Assembly (NCBI GenBank): GCA_947650285.1 | Contig: CANTFL010001048.1 | Coordinates: forward strand, 1-64,000 | From: Hyaloperonospora brassicae | Taxonomy: Eukaryota > Oomycota > Peronosporomycetes > Peronosporales > Peronosporaceae | Direction: 5' to 3' | DNA: 64,000 nucleotides | Shown: positions 44,271 to 58,151 of the stretch, in pieces | Numbering within the stretch: position 1 is the stretch's first letter | Layout: every line of letters starts with the position of its first letter | Translations under genes and position numbers: made by a program | The notes under the pieces: generated by a model | What the model saw: the letters and a program-made list of their open reading frames with translations, nothing else | What the model was told of the DNA's origin: nothing | Database searches by the model: none

Positions 44271-46766
44271 GCTACCACTAGTCATAGTTCTTCGGTAAAG
44301 TGGCTTGAACGTCATCATCATGATAGTACGTACGTGCGAGCGAGATCGTGGGTATAAATCATGTTAGCAACCGCCACGGTATTCTTAAGAAAGTACACCA
44401 GCATTGTCGTTCATGTCACAAGTAAACTGCAGCAAATTTGTGGTAGTCATTCCCATACAAACCTGTTGTATTACTGCCGATTCGATAGTAACATCGCTTA
44501 CAGTACAAAGTATCGATTAGGTTAGTAGATCTGGTCGCACAAACATAGAACAATATTTCATCCGCAGTGATGTTTCTTTATCGAAGAAAATACCAGTCAA
44601 ATTAACAACCTTGGCAGATGTGAAATTATATACATCGATGAGACACAGCCAAAAAATCACATCAAGAGCGCGCTCCGTCATAAGTCGTATATATAAAAGG
44701 AAAAGATAGATGAATAACACATAGAACAAACACGCTTTGTGTCTATTGTAAGAATAGCAACACTTCCATTCGTGACGATTACGCTGCTGACGTACAAAAA
44801 AGAATAAAGCCGAGTTCTCTCAGTAGCACATGATGTTCTAGCATGCATTTGGTGCGAACTACGTGCGAGCAGGTATATGGTATGCAATTGCTAAAGGTCT
44901 TGTTGCACGCGCGTAACGATTGAATAAGATCGTGATTAGAAGCAAGGGGTTTTGGCTTATCGGAGTTTTGAACGATATCCATACCGATCAGAATCAAACT
45001 ATAGTTATTTCCCTGTCAACATATTTATAGAAGACATTCACCACATCCATTTGATCGATTGTACATTCGAAGACTTCGAACTTGATCGCCGTGTAAACTA
45101 TGACTCACTTTATGACTGGAATAAAAGTGCCTGTGTGATCACCTCGTATGTTTTACAGGACCTGGACTGACAAGTGACCACTTATGCGTGGGCGTTATTC
45201 ATTTGAAGCTACAACTACTTTATCACCTATCTAGCTCTATTTAACCTTTTCTTGTCATTTAAGTTCGGTGAGATGGAACATGTTTCGGATTTTCATGAGG
45301 ATCATTACGTCTTGAGTTACCATGCTTCTACTGTGCTTTTCTGCAGCCGTCTGCAGCGTTCTAACAATTTATTGACTCAAAAATCTGCTGAATAGACTTG
45401 TAGTCATTAGAAAGCGACTGAGATATAGATCTGTTGCGTCGGAGAAACCAAGAGACCGTCCCTTTATTGATATCAGCGACGCACGAGTCATGAATGGCGA
45501 TGTCAGACGTAATTTAAGTCGATAGCAAAACACAAGCAATGCGTTTAGCGTAAATAGTGTTCGAAAAATAATGTATCTGCCTAACACATTTACGTCGCCA
45601 ATCTGGATAATGGTTAGAACGCCCTATCGCAATTTGGTGAGTAAGTTACTTTGAATTAAAATCGATAGTGACTGACATTGCGACAGATCACTACCATTGC
45701 AACTGATAGCTTTTATGATTAACACGATGTCATGTGTACGATAACACTTCGAGCTTTTTCGATTAAAATTGATACCCGACTGAACCTTTGATACCCTCCT
45801 GTCGCTTACCTACAGGCGTTATACAGTCTACTGGATAGTCGATCTACGTGTGTTCCATCCGAACGAATTTGAGGAAACTCGGATGGATACAATTTGATTG
45901 TGAGTTCTTTTCGTATAATATATCTTCTTTAAGAGAGTTTTACATCCGCGCTTATTGCATCATGATGCGACGAGCAAGACAGGATTTCTTATCGCGAGCA
46001 CATCTTCACTTTAAAAGTTTTGCATACGGTATGATCACTTGCTGCCCGATGCCTCGATCAACATAAGCTGTTTAGTCATTTCCTTCCAGTATTAAATTAT
46101 ATTGTTTGTCATGCTGAACAAATTGACAAACTTTTGCTGACTTACAAAACGGCTTACGTTTTGCTGCTTTACTTCTGAACCATAAGTATGCAAACACAAT
46201 TGGAATACTGATGGGGAACTTGCCAAAACATGCAATTTGGAAAGTGATTCATGAGGTCTTAACAAAATAAAAAAACAAGCTTGCAAGTCTTTATACATTC
46301 ATCTCATTGTCACTGCTATTGCTCCCATGGTCTCATCCTGTATGCACTCAACAATCTTGAACTTGAGGAAAGTCTTGACTCATGTCTATATCTTGCATCA
46401 ACACAACTACCTCGGCACTTTTACTCATCATGATGACTGATGTTTCGTGTTGACTCTACAAGTCTGCTTCTATATACGTCTGTGCTACTTTCAGGCCCAT
46501 CGACGTTAACATCAACCTTAGCTCTAGACTTTTTCATCCTTTGATCAATCTGACGCGTCCGTCGTCGACTCCGACAAACACTTACTTAAAATAGAATTCA
46601 TTATGTAAAATGTCTGGAACAGAAACTAGATACTACTGTGAGTTTACTTCTATCAGCACACAAATATCAAAAGAAAATACCCTGGATCGCACAGATAATT
46701 TTGTCTGCTTTCTTTTCACCTTAAATAATCAAAATATTCGTTTTTTCAAGGTTGGTTGGATATAAC
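44271..46766. other. AT-rich gene-free stretch
   Basis: No frame longer than about 72 codons and no domain recognised. The base composition matches that of the flanking decayed elements. Confidence 0.5.
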
Positions 46767-47150
46767 CTAATAACGATATTCTCCAACGCGATCAAAGACC
46801 AAAAAAGGTGCGTGGCCTGTTTTCTCGCGTATAGCCGACCTAAAATTTGATATAGCAGCACTCAAATCGCAACCCAATTCCAATTTAAAAAGGGATAGGT
46901 AGTCAGGCCTTGACAATTGGTTGACATTGAAGCTCCAATCTGTCACGTTCAGAGAAATGAAAACACAGTTACGTTGCGTGGCCAACTTGATTGCGCACAT
47001 TTGACCCAGCCTTGGTTCGAGCGGAAATGACAGCGATCGATTGCCACATTGAAGAATCACATCGGCTAGTAGATATTATCTAGGTTTGTCGAAAGCTGCA
47101 ATCAACGCTTTGACATCATCTATTTGTAACGTTCCATTACTAATTTATCG
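46767..47150 (-). pseudogene. Possible Crinkler-type/P-loop ATPase relic
   Basis: Reading from about 47150: DDVKALIAAFDKP, a stop, then a 97-codon frame with VILQCGNRSLSFPLEP, CVFISLNVTD, GCDLSAAISNFRSAIREKTG and HAPFLVFDRV. The last part (F-R-x-A ... K-x-G-x-x-P-x-L-V-x-D) resembles the Walker-B region of STAND-type or AAA-like ATPase domains found in oomycete Crinkler proteins. The expected Walker A is degraded (CGNRS in place of GPxGSGKS). No LFLAK signal region is visible. A weak, motif-level assignment. Confidence 0.25.
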
Positions 47151-50100
47151 AATACACTTATACAATCATTCAAACTGAGGTAGAAAACGTACATTTACAT
47201 TTTTTGGTGACATATAGCAATGAACGCACGCCAATACTTTGAAGATTGTGCGTACGACCTCAAAGTAGAACAAGTATCACGCTACCGTCCAGCACCAACA
47301 ACTTAGGTCTTGTTATAGTTCGCGACGTCGCAAGACCATGATCGCCACCATTCAATATTCATATTGATCCTTTTTACTGATAGTATGCTATTTATGAGAT
47401 TCTATCTCCCACATTTGTTTAGTCCTTCTCTGGAAATAGTGAATACACATCATTCGGCCCCACAAACGTAAGAAACTCATTTTTCTTCTCATTTACGATT
47501 TCTGCCTCGAGAATATGACGTGATTGCCGATGTTTATTTTAATATTGTCATCTTTTTATGTTATTTTATTAATAGCGGTATTCGTATGAGTTAACATGTA
47601 GCGTACAAGCAAAGACACAATATTTGTTTTCTGTAAGAAAGACAGTAGCTGGGTCATTAGTATCTATAGTCTTCGCCTCGCAAGCAAGCAACTAATTGTT
47701 TTGATCGTATTCACGCATAAATTAATTGTTGCTGTGACGCTCATCTCAATGTGCATCACGATGACATAATACGTTTTTGCTTCCATTTACTGTAGGCTTA
47801 CGTTTCCGCATTTTATTTTTCGATTCCACGTCAATCCTACGATCTTTATATGTATACCACGTACCTTATTACAGTGGTATAGGTAGCCGTCGTCTTCCTT
47901 TATCTATATAGTAACGCATCAGGTATATACGTTGACCTTCTGCGACTCCATAATAAGATTCCAAAAACATATACGCTCGATAAGATACTTCTTATATTAG
48001 TCTTGGACATATGCTGATCTTTTTATAAAAATATGCGAAACCACAAGTAGACCAACAGCAATGTTTTTGTGATCACAGAATCATCTTCTTTTTTTGACCA
48101 TAGGTAAAACTTAATATAGATTTTAGTCTTCCCATGTTACAAAAAACAAAAAATCTCAGCAGCAAACCACGCGTACAAAGTGACTGCGTCAACTATCTGT
48201 CACCGTCAAAAATTTTGGTAGCTGTATTGACGAAATTAAAATTGGTGCTATCATTTGTTAGTGCATAGACTTACATTTCTACGGATGATGATCCTGGTCA
48301 ACAATGGTACACAATAAACTAACAGCTCGCATATCCAGCTATCAAGTACGTGTACACCAGAGTCAATATCTTATCGATTGGCATCAAAGAAACTTTACTT
48401 AAATTCTAAATTATTAACCAGTTGGGTTCTCGACCATCCCGATAAAGCCTCACGAAGTACATCCAAGTGATGGTGTATCTCGAACGCTACGCAAACATTG
48501 GTGTACTACACAGTACATATTTACGGATACACATCATGTATGGCTTTATATAAGCACATAAACGTGTCCGGAGTCCGGCTACCATGATGATGATACTACG
48601 TGGTACTATTCGCGCCCTAGTACATCCGTACAAAAAACCTGTTGCCTAAAAAGACATATGAAATATGCATGTCCATTATGTAGCGCACAACAAACTGTAC
48701 GGTTCCGCTCATACTTGTATTGCTCCCATTCTGTGTACACACTTAAGTCAGGATACCATTCTTATCGACAATTTCCAATGAAGAAGATCTGCAATAACTT
48801 TTGCGGGCCAAAAAATCTTTTACCGGTTCGTTAGTATGACATTTCACACGAAGTGTCCTGACCGAATGTGTTAGACTTGTGCAGGTATCATAGATAACTT
48901 GGCGCGGAACTCCTAGACCGCTAAATTCAAAGGGTCGTGATATTGATAAGATACTCGCTTCGCAAAGTATCAAGGGAAGTTCTGAAGGAAAGACCAATCC
49001 GTTTCAACTATAATAGTTCCCCACAAAACGTGTACGATCACAAAGTGTTCAGACCCAACTTACTGACTTAACAAGGCGTGCACTCTACTTATTTGAAATA
49101 AAAAATGAGTCTCGTTTCATATGACTACAAACCTTGACTGATCACAATTCGGTATCATTATGACAGGTATGACTACCTAGAATCGTAAACTTGACCATAT
49201 GTGTCTGCCCTGTCTAATATACACCCGCTATAAACATCTGAGAAATTGTTGCGGTCATCATAACTAGAGTCGGTATTTATAAAGATAAGTTCGTTTCTCA
49301 TCGTTTGCGACTTGCGACCATATTACAGCACGTTTGCAAAAAGCATTAGTCGTTTCGTGCAATAACTGTCATGGTCGATTATTTTTACAGATTGTACCAA
49401 TTTGACTTGTAATCACTAACAGAAAATATGTAAAGGCATATCCGTCCCAACGTACAATAGTCAATTGTCGACCATTCTCGAATATAGTGGCCGAGACGTA
49501 TGTATTGGCACCGGGATCGGTAGGTACTTAAATTTATACCCGCGAACTGCGGTATGGAGATATGATCACCAAAAATAGGCCACCAAGAAGACTATCAAAC
49601 GCCCAACTGCTAGATGCCCGAGTAGATGGAGCCCTTCTATACGAAATCATTAGTGTGTAATATGCGGCGCGTGTCTTCTAAGAAATTCAATCTCGCTTTT
49701 GTACTAGCAGATCACCCCCGTGTGATCTGAAAAACCGCGCGGCCTAAATAGCATTATCTACATCTTGGCATTTGTCAAATTTGCCGAGAACGACTGCTAC
49801 AATTTGTGATGTGGCAAGTTTTGAGACGAAAGTTTGAGACAGAGTTTTCGAAAAAGTAGCCATCGACATGGTTTACTAGACCATCGTTTCGACGTAGCGC
49901 CTAGTGTGACGCAATAGACGGATACGCGCCACATACACCTATATAGATTACACGATATCATGATAATTGAGCAGCGATCTAATAATGGCATCTATTTCAT
50001 AAGCGATGTCGTTATTAAAGTGACCCAAAGTTATTAAATGGGCATAGAGTAGCACATAGTCATGAAGTAAGGACTCGAACCAAACAATTGTTTGCATTCA

Positions 50101-52649
50101 CCCTTCCCCAGACACCACATCTGGTAGCACTGGTTTGTCTCTTATACCTGACCTCGAACCGGGTAGACCCTGACATCGTCCCGACCCACACACATTTCCG
50201 GCGCTGAATCAGTTCATTTAGTTGTGCCTCCAAGTTGTGGCATACTTTACAGACACGGAAGTATCCCAAACGTATGCAAAATATGCTCGCGAAGATGGTG
50301 CAGCAACAATCAATGGTGCGGATTATGACCGAAGCAACAAAGCTGAAGGAACTAATACTTGACGGTGGCTCGCCACCATATTTTAAGTTCAAGAGTCTTA
50401 TAAGTTGTTCAATAAGATGTAGTTCGGACGATTGGAATCATGCTCAGCATCCCTCTGCAGAATGATCTTTAAGTCGCGCAGCATAGTTATGACTGTCAAA
50501 TGTTTCTTTCAACTGTATCCATATTTGTAGATAATATATAGATCAGGCTCCGCGAACTTCTCAGTCATCTCGCTATACAGAAATTACAAGACCTTAAAGA
50601 ATTGTTTTTCGCATCCTACATCTCATTATCTAAGTGCGCGTCATGGTTATTACAGATTAGTCTTTCGGTAAAAAAAGGTTCAAGGCCATAGACTCATGCG
50701 GCAGTCGACAATTATTGCTGATCGCCTCTGATCCAGGACATTTATATCGCATACTGCTTTGAAATTTCTTATTTTGGCATAGGGTTATGTAGGCGAGCCC
50801 AAATTTTTGCCGAAAAGAATTGAGGCTTTGACAAATCTTCGAAGTTTCTCGACCTGATTCGATAGATATTGATAATGTACGAGTGGTGTTCAGATTAGAA
50901 TAAGTTAGAAACTCCTGTGGTTTCATTGCAAGCTATTTCTACAAAAGCTGTGTAAGGGTCAAGCATGGATTAGAAATTGAAAGGGACTGCGACGATCTGC
51001 ACAATTTTGTTTTGATCGAGAATAGTAAAAACAAAAATAGAGGTGGCGATGATGATATAACGCACATTCCATCTGAGATTAAATCGATGAGGCTGACCTT
51101 AAGATTAAATAGCCTTCTTTATCATACAAGGCCATTTTATTAATGGCGTATAATTACAATACTGCTGATTTTTGAGGAGTCCACCAATTTATTGCGCCCA
51201 AGACCTTTCAAAAGGTATCATAACACAGTCAAATCACTTGGAGATATTATATGGATATCTTACCTTCCAAATTGGCAATGATGGAACAGATGGTGCGTAG
51301 CAATGTAATCGACATTTAATGTATTTCTCTTACTTAATACGCTGTATGCTGAACAGGATGTACACGTGGACTTTCGTGGTTTCGATAGTGCGTCTTGTAA
51401 ATGAACCAGACGTCAGAGAAATAGTTGCTGTGAAAGTACGCTATACCTAAAGCGATGATCAAGTAGAACTGATTCGACAAGATCGATACGCCACGGTCCT
51501 AGATACTATAGTTCATCTGCGTCAACCTTATGTGCGCAGAAACGGATATGCACGGATCTTTATGATTATAATTTCTTACTACCTTATTGAAGGCAGTGGT
51601 CTAGGTTGGAAACGCGAATTCCACAGAGAACACACCGACACGTATTCTATGAAATCACCGGATATGTATTCACCGGACGAGCCTTGTAACTTGACAAAAA
51701 GATTGAGCTCGAGTCGATATTAAGCTCACGTGCTCCTTTCGACCATTTAAGACGGAGAAAAAACCTGAAAAGCATTATGTTTCGGTAATCCGAAGAAAGG
51801 CAAGATCGAAACGTCAAAAACGCCGAGGATTTTATTCACAAATTCGGGATACCAAACAAGGACCATGTAAAGGGCGCACTCCCACTCGTGACAAGAAAAT
51901 TTGGTCGGTTTTTACCTTGCTGCCTTTTCGCTACTCATCGTTATCTGCTACGTTAGTGATTACAAATATTCAAATCTCTGCCAGACAGACCTCACCGAGC
52001 AAACGTTTGATTCTAAATTATGTATGCGCAGTGTTCAGGGTAACTGTTTTGATACAGACGTACCATCTTGCAATTTTTCAATACGATGATTCGCCGATAC
52101 ACTTCAATTCTGACGCATAAGGATACTAACTAGTGGCGAGTTATACCAATGGGATAGACGGGAAGGCTGGGGGTATGGTCATGACTTGTGCGTGTGAAGT
52201 GTTGCAAGCTTGACTTTGTGGCCGTATTCACATTGTATGCGTCTTTTAAGACAAGCAGGTATCACACATCCCATTTTCTCATAAGAAAATAAGTGATCTG
52301 CCGAAGAAAACTATAAACTTAACAATCACAGTGCGATGTCGGACAGGACCGTTTCAATGTTCTAGCTCACGCAGTGTAGAAGAATGATTTGATTGTAGAC
52401 GAGTGGAAGACTCCGGTCATTATAAAATGAGACTTCGTCAACTACGCCAAGGAAAAGGCTAGATTATATCGGGTTTGGCGCTTCATATTGGCGCTTTTCT
52501 AAGACTCTTCTGATGTTGGTCTTACCCGGTATCGCTCATTGAATAGAAAGTGAGAGCTTTCTGTTAAAAAGGTCTTGTCAATGCTTTTCGGAGTTCGAAT
52601 TCCAGCTCCATAGATAAACTTTGTTCCATCTATCGAGACACTCGGAGAT
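47151..52649. other. AT-rich stretch of decayed repeats, no gene
   Basis: Stops are frequent in all frames. Minus-strand 50392-50060 and plus-strand 50235-50465 are the longest frames (110 and 76 codons) and may be old gag-like sequence, but I cannot support it. A block near 49990-50080 resembles one near 54880-54965, suggesting two copies of the same old repeat. Confidence 0.5.
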
Positions 52650-54010
52650 GTTAGTTGTTACGACAGATGCTTATTTTCTGTTCCGTGAGCGTGGTGCTCT
52701 CTCAGCTCACTCATGGTGAGGATTGGTCTATCGAATTCGGTTCCAAGATGCTAGTGATACATACTAAGGAAAGACCGGCGCATGTAAAGAATTGCTTGCT
52801 ATCGAGATAGTTACCTCAAACGGGTTGTATTATCTACATGGACAATCATTGGTTGTATTGAGGGACAGTGATGCATGCAGTTGGACGCCCCACCATCCAA
52901 ATTTCGCGCTTAAACTGGATGATTTGCTCAACGTTTTGTCGCAGTATAATATTATTGTGCACCGTGGGAAAGCATTCCAACTAGAGTTGCCGTGGAACTG
53001 TCACATCCAGGCACCACTGATCATCAGTCGAAGCATAGACGCACTAGTTTGCCCCCAATTTACGACTTAAACCTGTTTTTTGTCAATGGCAAGTCCACTT
53101 TTTGTCGGTAAGGTCGTTACGCGGCCGTTGCATGGCCACTTTCGCACCAGAACTAGTACCATGTTCTCGATTAGTAGGGATTATTATCATAACGTAAGAA
53201 CGTTGCACCAGGTTGATATCTTTCCAATACATCAGTGACATCCTAATACTCAAGTCCAGCACATGACTTTCTGCATATAAAGTATCCATCTCTAGTCGAA
53301 AGAGAAAAAATGTGTACGGTCGGTCAAATCAAAGAGAATGAGTTCGAGCGCGATCTACATGGAATTCATGACATATTCAAGGGAAGGTGGGTACTGCATC
53401 TTCACCCGACTCAACACTAACAAAATTATGTACAGCAGAAAATATCCTCATCACTGCCATATTCCAGTCACATCACAATGGTAGCACGGTACACATCCAG
53501 GAGTACACCGCACGCAGCTTAAGGTAGCACAATGGTACTGTTAGCTAACTATGAAATAAAAGGAACTCGGGTGCCTTAGCAGCTGTGATACATGTAAGCG
53601 ATAAAGTACAAGCGCGCTCAAATAGACAGGATTATGCGAAACGAAGTTACAGAAGAAGTTGAGAAGTAGTGTTTATGAATTTCATTTCAGGTCTCTCGGT
53701 GTCGAGAAAGTATGACGCGATCATGGCAGTTGTCGATAAATTGTCATAGCTTCCCAAGTATACTGCTACGCAAACAAAGATAGATACACCGAATGGAGCG
53801 AGCCTCGAAATGTTGTTATGCGACATCACCACGATAGTTCATGGTAGGTCGCCATCAGCGATCACAACCTAAAATCCACGTCAAACTTTTATCGATTACT
53901 TGTGCCCATAATGGGTATCGTGCTACCAACAACTGCCGTGTACCGCTCATGGGCTGACGATCCAGAAAAGAGAAGGAATTCTGTACAGTAATATTCATTC
54001 TGCCTCATGC
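52650..54010 (+). pseudogene. Decayed Ty3/gypsy RNase H and integrase (copy B)
   Basis: Plus-strand blocks in family order. VVTTDA at about 52650 and SIEFGSKML at about 52727 mark the start of RNase H. ELLAIE, then YYLHGQSLVVLRD and LLNVLSQYNIIVHRGKA (52782-52975) continue it (compare YLHG-PF-VLTDHA and YDF-IVHRPGKAN). Integrase follows: FISGLSVSRKYDAIMAVVDKL at 53675-53740 (compare DFI-GLP-S-GHDAI-VVVDRL) and MGIVLPTTAVYRSWADDPEK at about 53910-53970 (compare GI-LSMSTAYH-QTDGQTE). Stops and frame changes throughout; catalytic residues are largely lost. Confidence 0.7.
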
Positions 54011-56980
54011 TTAAGTAACGTAGTGAAGAATAGTAGACTGAGATCGATGCTGTATAATTGGATCATGCAACTGTGGTAATAGAGGCCAAACGGCCTTCAC
54101 CGTTATAGAGCGACGCCGGACGACAAGTCAGCAATGCGATTGCTGTTAATTATAGCAATGAGATTAGGCAACGTCTCGTATCTTATTACGAAAAAAAGAC
54201 TTCTCTGAAAAAATATACCATCAATCTGGAGCAAGATAGCTTGATCGGGGCTCAAGAGAGACAAGAAAATTAATACGACAGGAAGCGATAGGTGTTAAAT
54301 ACTAAAGTGGGAGACATATGTATGCTTAATGCAAGAAATAATACTTGTGCCATGTCTAACCTTAACACGATACATAAAAGCCAATTCATTCGCAAGGGGT
54401 ACCGCGTCGTATAAGATTGACGCAATTATTTACAAATACGTGGTCAAATTCAGGTTGTATCGGTCTCTCATTAGATTGCAGTCGAAATTTGAAGTTGGAT
54501 TTTATCAGCCATTTTGTTCCTAACCCGGCAGATATTAGCAAGATCGCGATTTTAAAAGCAGTAGCCGCAATACTATAGGGATATACCGGTAAGAAGCTGT
54601 GAATCGTGGAAGCGCTTATATAGAGTTATATGTTCACGTGATAGTCAGAGGGGGTCGTCCGGTGCCACGGAATTCCTGAACCCAAGTGCAGTTGGTAAAG
54701 ATATTCGGTATTCGATACGTGACATATTGGTAAGACTTACCACAATTATCAACTATTGCCAGCGCGAATTCCTCTCATGGGGATGAAGTGCTTAGCGGGA
54801 CGCTAAAAAGGATGTTGACGCAGCTTTAATGTGCACGATGTCGTAACACTCGAGTAGTTATCGATGATGGCATCGGTAACATACACGATGTCGTCAGCAA
54901 GGAGTCCGAAAAACAAATTCAGCTGGCCTAGAGTAGCACATGGACGTAGACCAAGGAAGTGAAGAAAAAGTGCTTTTATATCTATCCGATCAAAGTCACC
55001 ATAGTGGATGTATGAGTAGAGTTACACCTGCAATATATTTATCGTAGATAAGTAGCCGTTCATAACCCTAAAACGTCTATAGGGATTTAATGACTTTCCC
55101 AGGTGGCGTTCAAATAAGCAGCATCGCCTTTCATCACCACAAAAATTAGGTCTACCTCAAGGATCAGGCAGAAACTACATCAGCTCCAACGAAACCAGCG
55201 GACGCGCTGATAGTGACGATAGTATCGCATGATATCCAATTATAGATGATTATACTGACAGACAATAATGTATTGGATTGAGGATTCAACGAGTAAGATG
55301 TTCCGTCATTATCAGCGGTACGCGATAATGATGGAGCTGGCAAAGCAGGTAACTTACAGCTTGGGTCGAACATATTTACGTAATTGATCTATGTAAAAGT
55401 TATCCGGATTCCATACCCTCAACCTTTGCCACGGCCACGACACATAGGGATCCTTTCGTGCCTTGAATACGTACCGATTATTTCAGTCCAGCAACCGCGG
55501 GTAGATCCGCTGTTAGCCCAAACTGTGGTATCAAAACAATTATGATACGTACTGCTCTATAGTGCTACCCGGAAACCCAATACCTAGCATACCGCTTCTC
55601 GGCAGGAATGGCCCGCTAACGAATCGGCTTTTTAAGTGAACAATCCTCCGATATGGGAAAGGAAATTTTTTTGTTAGGGTGAAATCCTAGTCTATATCGC
55701 ATGCAGAAGTCAAGTATGTTACACACTCGGCGAGTGGTATCATAGACTTCGCATTCACTAGATCAACAGTAGCTAGCATTCCGGTAAAGTATGTATTCTC
55801 CTGCGCCTAAAAATGTAGACGAGGCGTCACGACGTAAGCTAAATGACTAGACCGCAACTACTTAAAATGTCAATACAAATAGCTGCTTTTTCATTGCCAT
55901 GCAACGAAAACCGGTGCATACTGAACGTTCATGGTCTGCTAAAGTGCTCTTCAGTAAATTTGGAGCATGATGGGACGAACGCGGTTTTATACACAACTAT
56001 ACTACAGTTACCAAGTCTTTATTATAGAAGAAAACAATCCATACGAAGGAGTATGCATCTTAAAAAACTCATTACGCGCTCGTATCAATACTGACCCATT
56101 ATCATGTATGTCGTTTGGTCACATGGACATAAGAAGAAATTTTTGTCCTGCTAGATTAATTTTTCTTAGTATTTTCATGTAGTTATGGGAAGGAGCAGTA
56201 GAGTCTACTAAAAATTAAGCACTTCCTACTTCTCAGCAATTCGCTAACAATTTTTATAGGGAACTCGATTGTGGGGGATCAATGATTCTATATTTGTCCT
56301 AAAATACACAATCTAATCAAGCACATTCTTGTTTGGATTTTCTTTTTTTGTTCTTACCTACTGTATCGTCTCGAGATTGTACTGTTGCGGAACAACGACC
56401 TTAGGGATATTACCATCAGCTTTGCAACAATATAAAAAATAAAATGAAAAAATTGCACTTACACATGCTTTTTATATCTCTGAAGAGAGCTTCGCAAGCT
56501 CCAGGGGGGTCAGAATGCACCTTCTAAAATGCCAAAGAGAAAGCTTTGATAGAATAAATGCTACGATCAGGATCGTGATAGTCGCTTCAGCTACATTCTA
56601 TGACATCTCAATGTCCATCAAGGCACACTTGCCTCATGATATGATTGACAAATATTTTAAAATGACAGCGTTCACACCCGAAACGCCGATGCTAGCAGCT
56701 ACGATAGCACGACGCAGTTTTGCAAGATGCGAAAAATGGCTGCCTTATATATGGGGCTGATAAAGCGTATCTGATAGTACCAGAAGCTCGTGCGCGCATG
56801 TGACCGTAGCGATAACTAAGTGTATTGTTGGGTTAGTTGCACAATACCACCAAGAAATACACCGCAAACGACAATGTATCCATCTCACACAACAGCGCAC
56901 TACAAGCTCGAAAGCTTATGTATATAGCGAGCTTTTAATGGTTTATATCGTTACATGTTCGCGACATCAAACAATAGTTC
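54011..56980. other. AT-rich decayed sequence, no gene
   Basis: Only short frames (up to about 83 codons, e.g. 55843-56094 and 56515-56760) without recognised domains. Probably more of the gypsy copy B body or other old insertions. Confidence 0.5.
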
Positions 56981-56989
56981 AATAAAAAT

Positions 56990-57330
56990 ATTATTAAAAT
57001 TGATCATATTCACCCATATCGATCTTACTTAGTAAATATTGATGGGATATTACCTTCCAAAGTTACATTCGGCACTGATCTACTCTTTATCAGACTCCTT
57101 ACACACAAATTATGAGCCCGAATAAAAAGAGCTGTTAGACGCGCGCAATGGGTGGTGAGCAGGTAGATATGTCAGTAATGTATGATAAGGTCACAGTAAG
57201 AGGAGAGAAATATATACTGTACATTTTTCCAACGCATCATACAGTTCTACTTATTCCTGCTACCTCGCATGTTCCTTGGTATAATCACTTTCCTATGTAC
57301 TTAATGGTTAAACGCACCTGACGACACTGT
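56990..57330 (+). mobile_element. Old, diverged LTR related to the solo LTR at 62.3 kb
   Basis: It shares AGACGCGCGCAATG exactly (57137-57150) with the intact LTR (from 62431), followed in both by a purine and GTGGTGA. An ACAGTTCT(A/G)CTT block lies 104 nt downstream (57241) versus 113 nt in the LTR. Flanking AATATTA-type sequence is alignable. Ends cannot be fixed. Same orientation as gypsy copy B, so it may be that element's 3' LTR. Confidence 0.5.
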
Positions 57331-58151
57331 GGCTAGTGCACTTAGCTTGTACTGTGTCGGCACAACCAACGGGGCCTTATTGCAAAAGCCTGTGATATGT
57401 CTAACCCTTTGTTGAACTATCAATAAACGAGTAGCACCCATCTCACCGTATGTTGTTGATCGCTGTTGGTTGTGTAAGTGTCCTGAGAATTTTGTAAAGA
57501 CTATATTTCTTGCTACGACCACGTGTTGCTTGTTTACAAGTTTGGATCCGTGTGCAAAGTTTAATTTTAAAAGGATAAACAGCTTTATAGCGAAACAATT
57601 AAAAAAATTTATTGATAGAAATTTGATATGAACAATAACTCTACATATACTATGTATGTTGGAATTAAAGTGCATTCAGATATAATGATATCACTTCAAG
57701 GAACCAAACATATATAGAATTGGTGCTGTAAAGCTGATGAGGCTGTAATTAGCGTAAAAACGCCATGGTATGGAATTAGTTTAGAATACAAGAAATTCTT
57801 GCAAATGCCCGCAAAACTGCTCAGTTAAGTCGTTGAAGGCTTGCAACTTCGGTACTATATGGCGGAGACAATCTCATATTCAAGGCATTCTAAGAAACAC
57901 TGAGATTTGCACTGCCCGAAACATCTACGATATTCTGCATGCGGCCGTCCTTTTACAACATTGAAAAAGGGGTAAGAAGACTTACGTTAGACTCGAATGG
58001 AAAGTGCGGCGGCTGCAGATCGGAGGAGCCTCTGTGCGCATACTCTTCAGCTTGTGAGCAGCGTGGCAAGTATCATTGCTGTTACGCAACATAACGTAAG
58101 AAGATGGTCGCAGCATACTGCAACAAAGCTCACATTTCGTGAAACCAGAAG
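57331..58151. other. Gene-free stretch at the border of the decayed block
   Basis: No supportable gene. A 124-codon minus frame (57675-57301) has no recognisable domain. Composition becomes less AT-rich near 58.0 kb, at the 3' end of the phosphoesterase gene. Confidence 0.5.

Noticed and set aside
50065..50140. Apparent tRNA B box (GGACTCGAACC on the plus strand) near 50071
   Set aside because: No A box at proper spacing and no acceptor stem; it lies within an old repeat.
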